Both the position numbers and the translations under genes were made by a program. The notes beneath the pieces were generated by a model, which ran no database searches, was not told where the DNA came from, and saw only the letters and a program-made list of their open reading frames with translations. A stretch of 64,000 nucleotides of DNA from Aulostomus chinensis (lineage: Eukaryota > Chordata > Actinopteri > Syngnathiformes > Aulostomidae). Below, piece after piece: positions 1 through 12,180 of the stretch; positions within the stretch are counted from its first letter, which is position 1; every line of letters starts with the position of its first letter. The DNA lies in NCBI GenBank assembly GCA_037954235.1, contig JBBMOA010000010.1:17074029-17138028 (forward strand), written 5' to 3'.

Positions 1-905
1 GCCACCCCCTGCAGCTACCCCTAGGAACCTGGCTTTCCCCACGACACGTCCTTCGTCCTCAGCCACAACCAGAAGCTGGCTCTTTCCGCCTCCTCTGCCA
101 AGTCCTTGGCTGCCTTCTTCAGCTTGGGCCCAGCAATGCCCATGTTCCTCAGGAGGCACTGGATGGACACTCCAATGAACCCCCTGCAGCCGACCTCTAC
201 GGGGTTGATAGCGGTTGACCACCCTGCCTCTCGACACTCAGCTGCCAGCTTGATGTACTTCTCTCTCTTTCGTTCGAAAGCTGCCTCCATTCCTCCTTCC
301 CAAGGAACTGTGAGCTCTGCCAGGATAACTGATTAGGCTGTGGGGTACCACAGGATGATGTCTGGTCTCAGAGAGGTTGTGATTATCTCTGGTGGGACCT
401 TGAGCTGCCGATCAAGGTCCACTCTTAAATTCCAGTCACATCCAGGTGTTAACAGGGATCTTGTCTTCCAGGTGATGTTCTGAGCCCCAGCCCCTTGCCC
501 AACGAAATCTATCAGTTTTCCTGATGGAGAGTAAGCTTTGGCTGCTTCCAGCCTTTGCATCTCGAGGACTTCTGCCAGCTTTCGCAGGACCTGGTCGTGC
601 CTCCATCTATATCGACCCTGAGCCAGAGCTGTCCTGCAACTGGACAGGATGTGCTGCAGATTTGGGTTTGGTGAGTTGCAGAGATGGCAGCTTTCCTCTG
701 ACCCGTACCACTGGTTCAAGTTGCTGGGACTGGGGAGAGTGTCGTAGGTGGCCCGAATGAGGAAGCTTAGCCTTGCTTGGGGCATCATCCACATATCGGA
801 CAACTTGACGATCCTAGCGACCACTCCTTCCCAGGTTGTCCAACGTCCTTGCTGGCGCTTGCTGAGCGCTTTGATCTTGAATTAATATTAATACTATATT
901 GATAT
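1..905 (-). pseudogene. 3' end of an RLE-type non-LTR retrotransposon (LINE), degenerate
   Basis: Read on the minus strand, two ORF pieces (824-333 and 290-21) are consecutive parts of one retrotransposon polyprotein C-terminus. A CCHC zinc knuckle (C-X2-C-X8-H-X4-C) lies at about 689-636. It is followed by a QGRYRWRHDQVL block and then by ITTSLRPD, the start of a restriction-like endonuclease site. The frame breaks there with a stop and frameshift, and the terminal domain resumes as EAAFERKREKYIKLAAECR. The same order of blocks occurs on the + strand at 52255-54310, so both are copies of one family. In known families (R2, R4, Hero and NeSL clades) the knuckle and the PD...E nuclease support target-primed reverse transcription. 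I cannot assign the clade. The copy is dead and cut by the window edge. Confidence 0.8.
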
Positions 906-1829
906 GACCCCCTAAAACAGCCCTGGTTTTACATTAATAATACCAAATTTACTTGCATGGTTGAGTGTTTTCAGGAAGACCCACATCAATTTTGTGTCCT
1001 TGTGTTTTCTTTGATGGTATGAGTTTCCTTTATTCCTGTTTGTTATTTAGGCTTTTGCTTGGCGTAGCTGCCTGTGGTGCATCTGACTACAGACGAGGGG
1101 TCAGTCTTTGTGTATTGCTGCAAAGTCAAAGTAACGATTTTAACTTTGCACGTTTTTCTCTTTAACATCATTGATTACTGTGAGTATCATCATATAACAG
1201 ACAAGCAATTTTTCACCATAGTTCAGGATCAGCTTGTTTGTTATGCTCTTGCTTGTTGGCATCCATGTTGGTCACTCTGCGGTGTGCACAACTGTGCAAC
1301 AGGTAGCCATGTTACACACATGCTGCACACAACATAACAGTTGTTGGGCACAACATTAACAGACTCCACACACTCAGAGGATAGGTTGTCACATTCACAC
1401 ACACATGCTCACATTTATTTAAATCGTATCACTAAAATTTTACCCTTTTTGTGGTTATGTAATTGCATAGGCTGACATGCAATTTATTCCCAAGTTTTAT
1501 ATGATGAGCTGTGGGCTGACATGAGATTTCCTGCTTATTGACAGGTTTACTCCCATTCCCATTGGTGAGGAGCCACGCTGAGAAAGTTTATCTTGATGTC
1601 AAAATTATTTCATAGATTCAAAAATTATTCCTAAAAATGGAATAATTTTTAATTTTTTTTTTTTTTTTTTTGGCACTAAGGCTAAGCCAAGAAGACCCTA
1701 TCTGTGTATTTCCACCAGACCGTGTTCAGGCTGCATGAGAGGATACTGAAAACCAAGCACAGAAATTGATTTTCATTAGTGGAGGCTCAGCAAAGAAATT
1801 TGGTGCTAACTTGATGACTTTAAGTCAAG
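906..1829. other. Intergenic, no recognisable gene
   Basis: AT-rich sequence with a short CA-rich patch near 1381-1410 and a T-run near 1652-1671. I see no conserved coding frame. The T-run followed by the LINE 5' part could mark an older insertion boundary, but nothing proves it. Confidence 0.5.
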
Positions 1830-2975
1830 ATATCAAGATGGCTGACACTGAGGTCACCTGTACTACCTGTGCAGCTCATTTGAGCTGTTTGAACTTCAGA
1901 TTGGAGTCTAGAAGAAGACATGGATGAAATCAAGCAATCTCTGAGCACCATCCAACAGGAGATTGGCAAAATTGCCACGCAGCAAACACAAATACTCAAG
2001 CTGATTGAACAGGTTGACAGTCTCCAAAAGCTTCTTTTCTTCTCGTCTTAAGAACATGAACAAAGAGAAGGATCAGGCAATACTAAACCTGAAAGGAAGA
2101 ATTGATGAATTGGAACAATACTCCTGCACTGATGATGTGGTAATCACTGGTTTGAAGACCAGACACTGCTCCTAAGCAAATGTCACAGCCTTGGATGAAC
2201 CTGGAGATGATCCCCCGCAGGTTGAACTGGAGACACTGGAGACCCAGGTCATCCAATTCCTCAGTAGCAGGGATTTTCCCATTCAACACCAACACATCAC
2301 AGCTTGTCACCTTCTGCCTCGCAAACAAATTAACATCCAGCAGCTTCCAGTGGTCACAATACGATTTGTTAATAGAAAATACAAATCCGAGTTACTGAAG
2401 CAAGGACGCAAACTGAAGGGGACCGGTGTTTACCTGAACGAGCACCTCACACAAAAAAAAATGCTGATATCACCAGAGAAGCCCACCGACTCAGAAAAGA
2501 AAAAAATCTCAAGTCAACATGAACAAGGAATTGTAAAGTCTTAATTAGACTTAATGGAGCATCACCAGAGGGAGAAAAGGTTATTGACATAAGAGAGACC
2601 AAGGATTTGCAGCAATATGAGAAAACATGATGTCTTGTCTGTCATTGCAGGCCTACCACGATCATCAGAATCTATTTTAGGCCTACACTTTATTTTGGTA
2701 TGGACCGGGTCTTCACCAGTTTCTGGTCAAAAGTTTTCTTTTTCACTCAAAAAGACCTGCCCCACAGGTATGGAACTTTTTCTACTCTATGTCCTCTACT
2801 GACTTAAACTTTGGGGCGACTGCCATCACAGCGCATACATTCAGTCCATTTGAGCTCGATATGGACAATGAGAGAATTTATGAGACTTTTTTTAATCCTG
2901 ATATGATTTATATTGACGCAAGCTCTGCAAAATTGTCACAATTGGGTGACACAAATCGAGCGTTAGCGTTAGTTC
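1830..2975 (+). pseudogene. LINE ORF1 remnant (two-ORF, APE-type LINE), upstream half
   Basis: Broken + strand frames read as a LINE ORF1-type protein. A coiled-coil-like stretch begins MDEIKQSLSTIQQEIGKIA near 1921, followed by a block reading DDVVITGLK near 2130. The C-terminal RNA-binding-like part (LPRKQIN, VVTIRFVNRKYKSELLKQG, VYLNEHLTQK) lies at about 2310-2460. Stops and frameshifts separate the pieces. The start of ORF2 appears to lie near 2800-2975 before an LTR-like insert. The downstream endonuclease part (3633-5160) has the same orientation and decay, so I read both as one element. ORF1 proteins of LINEs bind their RNA; this copy cannot be functional. The clade is uncertain. Confidence 0.65.
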
Positions 2976-3632
2976 TGTCAGGCCGTGGTAGTCAAGCGCT
3001 ATTGGCTTCCCGTCCATCAATCAAACTGATCAATCAGCTGATCACAGCTGCTCAGCATCAGCTGATCAAATCCCTTGCTTCTGATTGGCCCCTCTCAACT
3101 TAAATATCACCCGGCCTCAACTCCGGCTCTGCTAGCTTCTGGCTGCTGCTCTACCTGCGTCATCGCTGCTATCTGCTGCTACCTGCTGCTACCTACTGCA
3201 ATCTGCTGCTATCTGGTGCTATCTGGTGCTATCTGCTGCTACCTACTGCAATCTGCTGCTATCTGCTGCAATCTGCTGCTGCTATCTACTGCAGCCTGCT
3301 GCTGCTGCTATCTACTGCAGCCTGCTGCTGCTATCTGCTATCTGCTGCTGCTGCAACTTGCTACCCTCCACCTCCCCAGCTCCACCTTGTCGTGTATACA
3401 TGGCATAGTTCGTTCCATGTCATGTTGCTGCTCTGTTCACGGGGTATGTTTGCTCTTCCAGTCTTAAACTGGGAGAACCTTCCCTCACGCTGCTGGTCCC
3501 CTGTTTCATGGTGCTCATGAAAAATTTCGCAGGGGACTCCTCTGAACAGAGCCATACCGCCAATTTGTACTATAATAAACAAATCAAGCTCATTATCATC
3601 TTTTGTGTTTCTTGACGTGAATGGACCTGACA
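2976..3632. mobile_element. Solo LTR-like insert with internal CTG-rich minisatellite
   Basis: The block starts TGTCAGGCC and ends ACCTGACA, giving a perfect 7-bp terminal inverted repeat of TG...CA type. An AT-rich promoter-like stretch lies near 3102 and an AATAAA signal near 3572, as expected for a + strand LTR promoter and polyadenylation site. It interrupts the LINE read through 1830-5160. Between about 3140 and 3360 it carries imperfect CTGCTATCTGCTGCAAT-type repeats. I found no matching 5-bp target duplication at these exact borders, so the call rests on the termini and signals alone. Confidence 0.45.
3140..3360. repeat. CTG/CTA-rich imperfect minisatellite
   Basis: Reiterated units built from CTGCTAT, CTGCTAC and CTGCAAT run for about 220 bp. 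The long open frames here, rich in Cys, Tyr and Leu, are translations of this repeat and not genes. Confidence 0.85.
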
Positions 3633-5160
3633 GAATGTCTTTTCTGCTCTTCGTTTAAAGATAAGCAGTCTGTCTAAAACTATGTCTGAAACTTTATTTA
3701 TCAACCCTGTCACACTCATTTTCGGTCTTATCTTTTTCTGAAACATGGTTAAATGACAATATTATCAGTTTTTATCCTATGTGGAACTATAATTCCACTC
3801 ACTTAAGCAGAAACAGCAGGACAGGAGGAAGAGTTTCTTTGTACGTGTCAAATGTTTATAATTTCACCACATGAAAGGATTTAAGTGTTGATTTTACATG
3901 ACATTTGTGGAATCTGTATTCATTGACATTGCATTAGGGAGAAAAATGATAAAAGTTGGATATATTTATAGACCACCCTATTCAGATATAAATACATTTA
4001 ATGATGCATGATACTCTACATTAGAAATCATAAACAAGGAACACAAATTGTGTGCATTATTTCAAAATTAGCTTGCTCAAAGATGATCTGGCATCCACAA
4101 CAGACTTCCTGACTACAGTTTACTCTGTATATCTTTATCCTTTAATTACTAAGCCATCTTGTATCACTAGCTCATCAGCCTCACTAATTAACAATATCCT
4201 CTTTAATTCTCTGGATTTCAAAACCACTTTGGGTCTGTTGATGTGCAGCATTTCAGATCATCTCCCAGTATTCCATATTGTTCACACTATAGATCCTCCT
4301 AAATCTATAAATGCCAGTTCCCCTTGTGGCCAACTCAAATTTCGCAAGTTCACTAAAAATAACCTGGAATACTTCAAAACAGCCATTGGGTACATCTCTT
4401 GAGAAGAGGTTCTCAGGCTACAAGATGTTAATGCAGCTTATCACCTGTTCATAGAAATGATTAATTCTGCTCTAGAATCATCCTTTCCTTTGATCAACTC
4501 TAAGTTTAAAATAGATCTTTCTAAAGGGAGACCCAGGATCACTGAAGATCTAAAGACACGCTCACGTAAAAAAATGAACTCTATAAGACAGCTGTTACTA
4601 ACTCCACCCCTGTTAACATAGAAACGTATAAGAAATGTGAAAACAAATGTATGGCTGATGTAAGGAGAGAGAAAAGCACTATGCAGACAAATTCACACAA
4701 ACTTCAAAAAATATAGTCAACCTGGAACCTCATTAATCATTTGTTGTATTTGCAAGAAATCAGCAGCAACTGCACCTGCAGAGATGCATGGGAGAGAGTG
4801 GATCTTATCAAACCCTAATGAAATAGCTGATGGCTTTAACAGTTTTTTTTGTTAATGTTGCCTCTGATCTGGCATCAAGTGTCTTGGTGAAAAATGCCTT
4901 CGATCCTCCAACTACACTGGAAGTACACAACATCATCACGGAATTAAAGAATTCTGCCCCAGGGCATGATGGTATAAATCTTTCACTGATTATTTATATA
5001 TTGTGTTTCTTTATTTGCTATAGTTTATTTGTTAGCCTTATAAAGCTAATTTGATTATGATTATTGAAAGGGGTGTAAGTTATGTACAAGCCTTTTTGAC
5101 TTTGTTCCCTCCTTGGACCATTGTTGTTAATGTAAATAATAACAATAAAATAAGTCTATG
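3633..5160 (+). pseudogene. LINE ORF2 remnant: endonuclease, truncated RT start, 3' UTR
   Basis: Broken frames on the + strand include the LSFSETWLND-like block near 3735 and the C-terminal APE-endonuclease signature ISDHLPVFHIVH near 4250-4280. The linker and the first RT block (FFVNVASDLASSV..., then IITELKNSAPGHDGIN, about 4838-4980) follow. Immediately after the GHDGIN motif the sequence changes to AT-rich non-coding DNA ending in AATAAAATAAG near 5144. The catalytic RT core with its Y/FADD box is therefore missing and the copy is internally deleted. It continues the ORF1 remnant upstream. It cannot move by itself. Confidence 0.75.
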
Positions 5161-6460
5161 TAATCTCAGTTCCTTCCAGTCTTGTCAGAATCTGTTCATG
5201 GTACAATAGAAAGTAACTTCTGTCTAACTGAGTAGAGGCTGCTGCTTCTTGGCAAAACTAAATCATACTACTTCAAATGACCAAATATGGAATGTTTCAG
5301 ATCTGACTTGTAAGCACGGCAATTACAATGTTCATCACGTCTCTTGCCTGTGTTTTACTATTCCTTATCCCTATGACAACAGCAGAGCAGGAGGTGGCGG
5401 GTTGTGTCTTGGGGCTCCAGCCCTTAATGTTTTCTCAAAAGGCTGAATCTTTGAGATTTTTAAAATAACTTCAACTTTGTGTCATTTCCCTTTGTTTCTT
5501 TGACTGCAGCAGCATCTCAATGGGGCAGAAGTTATAACCACAGTGCTGATACATTATAAAACACGAAGCTTTCAGAAACAACATTACAGCACCACTGTGC
5601 TCTGAAACCCATTATTTCTTCACCTAACAGTGCACTGAATCCATTGGCTTGAAAAATAGAGCCTATAGCTGCTATAAATGGGAAAACATACCCCCAGACC
5701 CGTGGTGTATATCGTTGTGTTGTGTGGTTCCTCATTTGTTTTACGATATCTGCACATGGAACATTGGCATACCAAAGGTCAGTAAAAGGTTTTGACTTTT
5801 CCAAATTTCGTAATAGTTTATCTTTATAGTAGTAGTTTAGTTTTCTTTATATTGTAGTTTGGGGGGGGATTGTTTGTGGTGGTTTCAATAATGTTTATTG
5901 CAGGTCTGTAACAGTAATGTATACTGCATACACATCTACCACCCAATCTTGAAGGCACATTTCAGATTTATTTAAGCAAGGATGTATGGGGTAGTAATAT
6001 ATTGCAGGGGTCTTAACTTCAGTAGATTTGGGTCAGAGTGATGTCCCTGTAGAGAACCAACAGTAGTGTATGACTGAGGTGCTCCTAAGCACTGTGAATT
6101 TTAAATTCCCACCTAAGTAAAAGCAATATCCGTTTACCTATCCACAGTATCTTCAACATTGTAGCTATATTACATTCACCCTCAGAGACATCCCCTTCTT
6201 TGTCAGATCACCCTTTTGAAATGGAAAGTGCTGCTGTGGAATCACAGACTGTGCAGCATATGTAGGAATGCCAGGGAATGCTGCAATTGAAAACTTTAGA
6301 ACCTAAATAGAGGGCAGTCAGTAGGAAAAAGCAGACGTGAACAGATACTGATTTTTGAGGTAGGAGTTTATTTGGGGGAGAGAGAACATATTGCATTAGA
6401 CCCCATCATCAGCAGTGCAATGCTGGGTGTCATGAGCTACTGCCACTCACACCTACTGAA
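5161..6460. other. Intergenic, nothing recognised
   Basis: Non-coding sequence with a G-run at about 5861-5869. Short open frames on both strands show no recognisable motif. Confidence 0.5.
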
Positions 6461-9170
6461 GGTAAGGCAAGGCAAGGCAAATTTAGTGTAGCACATTTCT
6501 GCAACAAGGGAACTCAGGGTGCTTTATGTTTAGTGCAAAAGAAGAGCATAATGAAAAAATACTTACATATGAAATATTACAAAACAGGAGAAGGAAATAA
6601 AACAGCTGAAATATGAGAAAAGAAAAGAAAACAGAATAAGACAGTCAAGACAGGAGCAAAAACAGACACAGTCCAAAATAGTAAAATGATCTTATAGTGC
6701 AATGTAGAAATAATAACTCAGTAAAAAAGCAGTGGCAAACATAAATGTGAGTCTTGATTTAAAGGCACTGAGGGTTTTTGCAGACCTGAATTTTTCTCTG
6801 ACTTTATTCAAGATATTTGGTGCATAGAGACTAAATGCTGCCTCACCATGTTTACCTCTGACTCTGGGTACAGACAGTGGACCTATCCCAGATGATCTGA
6901 GAGGTCTGAATGGTTCATTGTTTAGTAAGTCCTCAGAAATGTATTTTGGCCCTTAAACTATTTAATGCTTTATAAACCAGCAGGAGTATTTTGAAACATA
7001 GTCTCTGGGAGACTAGAAGCTAGTATAAAGACCTGAGAACTAGAGTGATGTGGTCCATTTTCTTGTCATAAGTGAGGACTCGAGCAGTGGCGTTTTGAAT
7101 CAACTGCAGCTGTCTAATGCATTGTTCTGGGAGACTGGTAGAGACATCATCACAATAGTCGAGCGTGCTGAAGATAAATGTATGGATACGTTTATCCAAA
7201 TCCCACAGAGACATGAGTCTTTTCATCCTTCATATGTTTTTTTAGGGGTGGCACGGTGCTGCAGTGGTTTGCACTGTCACCTCACACAGCAAGAAGGTTC
7301 CAGGTTTGAGCCCCGGCTTGAGCATGGGATCTTTCTGTGTGGAGTCTGCATGTTCTCCCTGTACCTGCATGGGTTCTCTCTGGTACTCCGGCTTCCTCCC
7401 ACAGTCCAAAGACATCAAGAGGGGACGAGGCTGATTGATACTCTAAATTGACCGTAGGTGTGGCTGTGAGTGTGAATGGTTGAATGTTTATACGTGTTGG
7501 CTCTGCAATGGACTGGCGACCCATCCAGGGTGTACCCCACCTCTCACCTGAGGCAGCAGGCTCCAGCCCCCCATGACCCTTAACCGGATAAGCGGTAAAA
7601 AATGGATGGATGGATGGATGGATGGATGTTTTTTAGGTGATAGTATGTTGACTTTATAATTGTCTTCATGTGACTGTCCAGATTTAGGTCTTAATCCATA
7701 ACTACATCCAGATTTCTTGCTTGATCGTTGTTTTAAACATTACTGATTAAAGCAGGGCACTGACTTTTAATTACGTCTCTCCGACACCAAAAACAATCAC
7801 CTCAGTTTTGTTTGTGTTTAACTGAAGAAAATTCCTGTACATCCAGTCATCGATTTGATAAATGCAGGTACTTAGTGTTTGTATAGGCGATATGGTTATA
7901 TAGATTTGTGTGCCCTCTGCATATTTATGGTAACTTATTTTGTTGCTTCCATAATCTGAACTGGTGGAAGCATGTAGATGTTAAACAGAAGAGAACCCAG
8001 AAAGTAGCCTTGGAGAATTCCACCTGAAATGTTTCCGCTCAGATGTGTAGTTGCCTATAGTTAGAAAGTAGTCTTTTTTTAATGTATGATTCAGACCAGT
8101 TCAGAGTTGTGTCAGACAGTCTCGTATTCTTGTGGTTGACCGCATCAAATACAACACTCAGGTCCTAAAATACCAAAAGTGAAATTTTTCCACTGTCTGT
8201 GCTCAACAGATGTCATTTAACACCTGAGCAAGACCAACTGCAGTGCTGGAAGACATCAAAACAGTTGTTCAGTTCCATGAAGACTTCGGGTGCCGCAACA
8301 TAGCTTTTTCAATGGTTTTACCTGAGAGTAGGAGGTTTGATATGGGTCTATAATTTTGCATTACACACTTCTCCTGATTGTTCTTTTTTTTTTGGTAGTG
8401 GTTTGAGAACTGCATTTTTCAAGGCCTGTGGGAAAACATCTGAGAGAAGACACATGTTTTCGTTCTGTGTCAGATCTAGGATCATGACACTAGAGACTTT
8501 TGTGTGGAGGCATATGGGCAGAATATAAGGACAGCAGGAGGAAGATTTCAGAGGTTGTATAATGTCCTCCAGGTTTCTATGGTTAAATGGATAAAACTGT
8601 GCCATGATATTTAAACTGGTTTTAGGTGAACACATGTATCCTAGATTTGATGTGGAGGCATTGACAGCTTGTCTAATATTCTCAATTTTGTTGGTAAAAA
8701 AGGCAGGAAAATTTATTGCTGGCCTGAGTAGACAGCTTTTCAGGAGCTACTGACACAGGAGGATTAATTAGCCTTTAAATGGTGACAGACAAGGTGTGTG
8801 TTGGTCTTGTTTCTGGTGATGTCAGAAAAGAAGCTTCTCTTTGTAAATCTCTTAATGCACCTGGAGGTATTTTTTCAGCTCTCACCAGTGTAGCATTTCT
8901 CTAGGGAGATCTCATCTTCTCAGGGACAGCCTTCACTTACTGGGAGAAATAGCATCAATAAAATTTGTAATTTTAGAGGTGAAACCATTTACCAGTTCAT
9001 CAATGGAGGCCCATGGCAGGACAGGTGTTAGAGAGAAAACCTGATTAAATCTTCCAGCGTGTTTTCAAGGATGCATCGTTTAGTGAACATTTGTGTGCAC
9101 AGAAATAGCGCACTCAAAGAAAACACAGGTATGATCGGACAGAGCAACATCAGTTATTACGACCTTTGAA
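6461..9170 (-). pseudogene. Rex1/L2-like LINE, antisense, split by a SINE
   Basis: Read on the minus strand, the fragment runs from an ORF2 linker (about 9100-8750), through an RT N-terminal part near 8635-8350 (LSDVFPQALKNAVLKPLPKK), to the RT C-terminus near 7226-7020. That C-terminus reads LDYCDDVSTSLPEQCIRQLQLIQNATARVL in the track of residues, given here only as its key blocks LDYC and QLQLIQNATARVL. It ends in a (GCCTT)n tail at 6461-6480. The same tail and 3' UTR type occur in + orientation at 10440-10728, so both belong to one family common in fish. A SINE inserted at 7247-7625 with target duplication separates the RT C-terminus from the rest. Stops and frameshifts are frequent and the copy is inactive. 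Confidence 0.75.
7247..7625 (+). mobile_element. tRNA-headed SINE (V-SINE/DANA-like), full length, nested in LINE
   Basis: The head reads GGCACGGTGCTGCAGTGG and continues to a degenerate B box, with the family core and an (ATGG)n tail. It is flanked by ATGTTTTTTTAGG at 7234-7246 and ATGTTTTTTAGG at 7626-7637. This target duplication shows retrotransposition into the antisense LINE. Pol III would drive such a SINE from its internal A and B boxes, and a partner LINE would supply the enzymes. Confidence 0.85.
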
Positions 9171-9945
9171 ATGCTAACATCTACCATGCGTGATTACATC
9201 ATACAACCCCACTTGCATAAATCCAAAATATACCTTCAAACTTGCCTTGCATGCAGCTACAAAAGAGAAACAATACATTGAAACTGAATGTTGCCAATAA
9301 AAACAGAACAATCCAATAAAGGCATAATTACTGAGTCTGTAGCTTCCATGCTGTATCACTGTAATTCTCTTTTAGGGGAGGTGGTTATTACTGATTACAA
9401 TGGTAATGACATTAAGCTATTCCCTGGTCAAATATTACTAAATTTATATCCTTAAGTTGAATGTCTTTATAAATACAGAAATTTTAGAATTTGCATTGAT
9501 TAGATGTCAGATGTCTTATGGCCAAAATATGGTTTATTAATAAAGAATTTGGCTTATTTACAGGTTAACCAATGAATATGAAGGGTATTGGATGTGCTTA
9601 TATTATATACAAATGAAGAAAATCTAGTATGAAGTTCAGCACAACATCTCTAAGCAAGTAAGTGATTTAGAGGAGACTCTGCTTTACTTTAGTATTCCAG
9701 AGTTGCAGAAGTCAATGGGGATGAGCTATCTCAGCAGGGATCGATTGCAAATGAGAACTGCTCAGGCTGATGCACCAGCTGTCCACAGAATTGGAGTAGA
9801 AAAAAAAAATCAATGAGTGAATGCTTGAATGGCCAACCAAGAATTTTTTTTTCGGGGAAGAATCAGATTTTGTTTTAAATATCTGGAATAAGAAAATGTT
9901 ATTTAACTGAATGCATAATGACATCAACTGTTAGTGTCACCACCA
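9171..9945. other. Intergenic, nothing recognised
   Basis: AT-rich sequence. Short open frames lack any recognisable motif. Confidence 0.5.
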
Positions 9946-10057
9946 TCCATTGTCTAATCTGTTTCATGGTAGCTGGGGGCCTGAGTGTCTCCCAGCTGTC
10001 ACCTGGTAAGAAGCAGGGTAATTCCTGGACAGGTAGCCAGTCCATCCTAGGGCAGTG
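9946..10057 (-). mobile_element. Degenerate SINE 3'-tail fragment
   Basis: The stretch CCATCCATTGTCTAATCTG through GGACAGGTAGCCAGTCCATCC resembles the inverted 3' half of the SINE family seen at 22334, 55754 and 60974, with many substitutions. No tRNA head is present. Confidence 0.6.
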
Positions 10058-10439
10058 CCAATACAATGTTTACCCTACAATGTTTACCCAAATGCACAAT
10101 AGCCAGACTTCCAGAGAGCCACAGCTCTATTGAGCCAAGTATTCCTGTTTCCCTCCTCCTCTCCTCCCTGCACATTTTGGAACTGTCACTACCACTACTT
10201 GTTGCACTTTGTAGTTTGGCCTTGGTGTCTCGCAGTCTCTCTGTGTTTCCACAGATCCACCAGAGCCCCAACCGCCGCCTGCATCGCCCCCCCCCCCCCC
10301 CCCACTCCTTATTCCCCACTGTTACACCGGCCTGCGCTCCCCTCCCATGAACCAGTGTACCGTCCAGTCCCCCATCAAGTTGGCTTGCTCTCCCTGCCTC
10401 CCCTACCAGAAGCTTCCTTCTTCAGCTGTTATTAACATT
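10058..10439. other. Pyrimidine-rich non-coding stretch with C17 run
   Basis: The + strand is rich in C and T, and a run of about 17 C lies at 10287-10303. Open frames here are compositional. It may be the upstream, uncharacterised part of the LINE whose 3' UTR follows. Confidence 0.4.
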
Positions 10440-10728
10440 TCCATGTTTCCCACATTTTGTATTGTAAACTGTTTTGTTGTCTGTCACAACATCTACTGCA
10501 CGTCTGTCCGTCCTGGGTGAGGGATCCCTCCTCTGTTGCTCACCCTGAGGTTTCTCAGATTTTTCCCTGTTAAAAGGGTTTTCTATGGAGTTTTTCCTCA
10601 GTCGATGTGAGGGTCTAAGGGCAGAGGATGTTGTAATGATGCCATGTGAAGCCCTTTGAGACAAACTGTTTGTGAAAACGGGCTATACAAATAAAATTGC
10701 CTTGCCTTGCCTTGCCTAGTAATGACTT
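10440..10728 (+). mobile_element. LINE 3' UTR fragment (Rex1/L2-like) with (CCTTG)n tail
   Basis: The block contains GAGGGATCCCTCCTC, a CCCTGTTAAAAGGGTTTT motif and GGGCTATACAAATAAAATTG. It ends in GCCTTGCCTTGCCTTGCC. This 3' UTR layout with a short tandem tail is characteristic of fish Rex1/L2-type LINEs. It matches the antisense end at 6461-6480. No ORF sequence is attached at its 5' side, so it is a severely 5'-truncated copy. Confidence 0.75.
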
Positions 10729-12180
10729 TATGAAAGACAGTTTACCCCTAGTTAGTGCCTCTCTCGTAAATATCTTCAAGTTGTCCCTGTCATCTGGTTA
10801 CATTTCATAATCCCTTAAAACAGCAATAATTTCACCTCTTCTCAAAAAGCTAATCCAGAATCATAAGTTTTTGCCAACTAACCACTAATATCTACGCTTC
10901 CCTTCTCTCCAAAATTATTGAGAAAGCAGTTGCTAAACAGCTTTGGGAATTTCTTCAAAGCAACAGCTTATTTGAGGATTTCCAGTCAGGTTTTAGGGGT
11001 TCATCATAGCACAGAAACAGCATTAGTCAAAGTTACTAATGACCCTCTACTGTTCTTGTTAGATCTTAGTACAGCTTTTGATCCCATCGACCATCATATC
11101 CTACTGCATAGACAGGAACATGCGATTGGTATTAAAGGAACTACACTAGTTTAAGTCATATTTAATAGGTGGATCTCAGTTTGCACTCATTAATGATGAT
11201 TCTTTTGTGACCACTAGTTAGCTATGGTGTTCCACAAATGTCTGTGCCTTGAGCAGTAGTCTTCACTCCATATCTTCTTCCATTAGGTCACATTAGGCCA
11301 GTGGAAAACACTCATCCTTATGCAGACGATATGCAGCTGTGTTATTTATGTATTTAAATAAAACCATTCAGCCAACTAAACTTGAGGTCTGTCTAAAGGA
11401 CATAAAACATGACCCACAGTTTCCTATTACTACATTCTGACAAAACTGAAGGTATTGTGCTTGGCCCAAAACACATTAGAAACACCTTATCTAATGTGGC
11501 AAGTTCAACGATGGCATTACCTTGGCCTCCAGCACCATCATCTGTATGTTGTCTTTGAACAGATCTTCAGAGATATCTCTCCTATCATGGCTCCTTGTCA
11601 AAATTTCAAACAGACTTAAAAATGTTTCTTCTAACATACAAAGCCCTCAACAATCATGCACCTTCCTACCACACAGAGCTCATCGTTCCCCTCTTTCCAG
11701 CTAGAATCCTACACTTAGATTACTTGTGGTTCCGTAAGGTAGAAAAGGAGCCAGAGCCTTCAGTTATTAGTCTCCTGTCCTATGGACTTGTCTCCCAGTT
11801 TTGGTCGGGAGGCAGCTGCCTTCCATACATTTAAGAGTAGACTTAAGACATTCTTTTTTTTTTTGCTAAAGGCTATAGTCAGGATTGGATTAGGCTAGCC
11901 CTTAGATATGCTGCTTTAGGCTGAGACTTCAAGGGGATCTCCTATGATGTACTAAGCGCTGCTCCCCTCTCTGTCCTGCTGTACTCATTCAAAACCCCTT
12001 ACATTTTTGTTACTAACTTGACTTCTTCGCTGGACTCCTTTTGATTTCTCATTGGAGAATTGTAGGGTGTAAATTAATTGAAAGAATGTGGTTCTAGAAC
12101 TACTCTGCTTGTAGAGTGCCATGAGATAACTTTTGATGTGATTTGGCACTAATCAAATGAGACTGAATTGACATGACTTG
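10729..12180 (+). pseudogene. Rex1/L2-like LINE RT fragment with 3' UTR
   Basis: Broken + strand frames show a reverse transcriptase. An LQSNSLFEDFQSGFR-like block lies near 10945-11000, HSTETALVKVTND with LLDLSTAFDPIDHHILL near 11010-11105, and the catalytic HPYADDMQL box near 11311-11337. A post-RT part (KFQTDLKMFLLTYKALNNHAPSY in pieces, about 11598-11670) follows. The 3' UTR after about 11900 ends in GATTTGGCACTAATCAAATGAGACTGAATTGA, a mutated form of the usual family 3' terminus. Many stops and frameshifts mark it as dead. It directly follows, in the same orientation, the 3' UTR fragment at 10440-10728, so two independent insertions are stacked head to tail. Confidence 0.8.

Noticed and set aside
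3075..3467. Cysteine/leucine-rich 130-residue frame
   Set aside because: It is the CTG/CTA minisatellite read in frame; overlapping frames give equally repetitive products.
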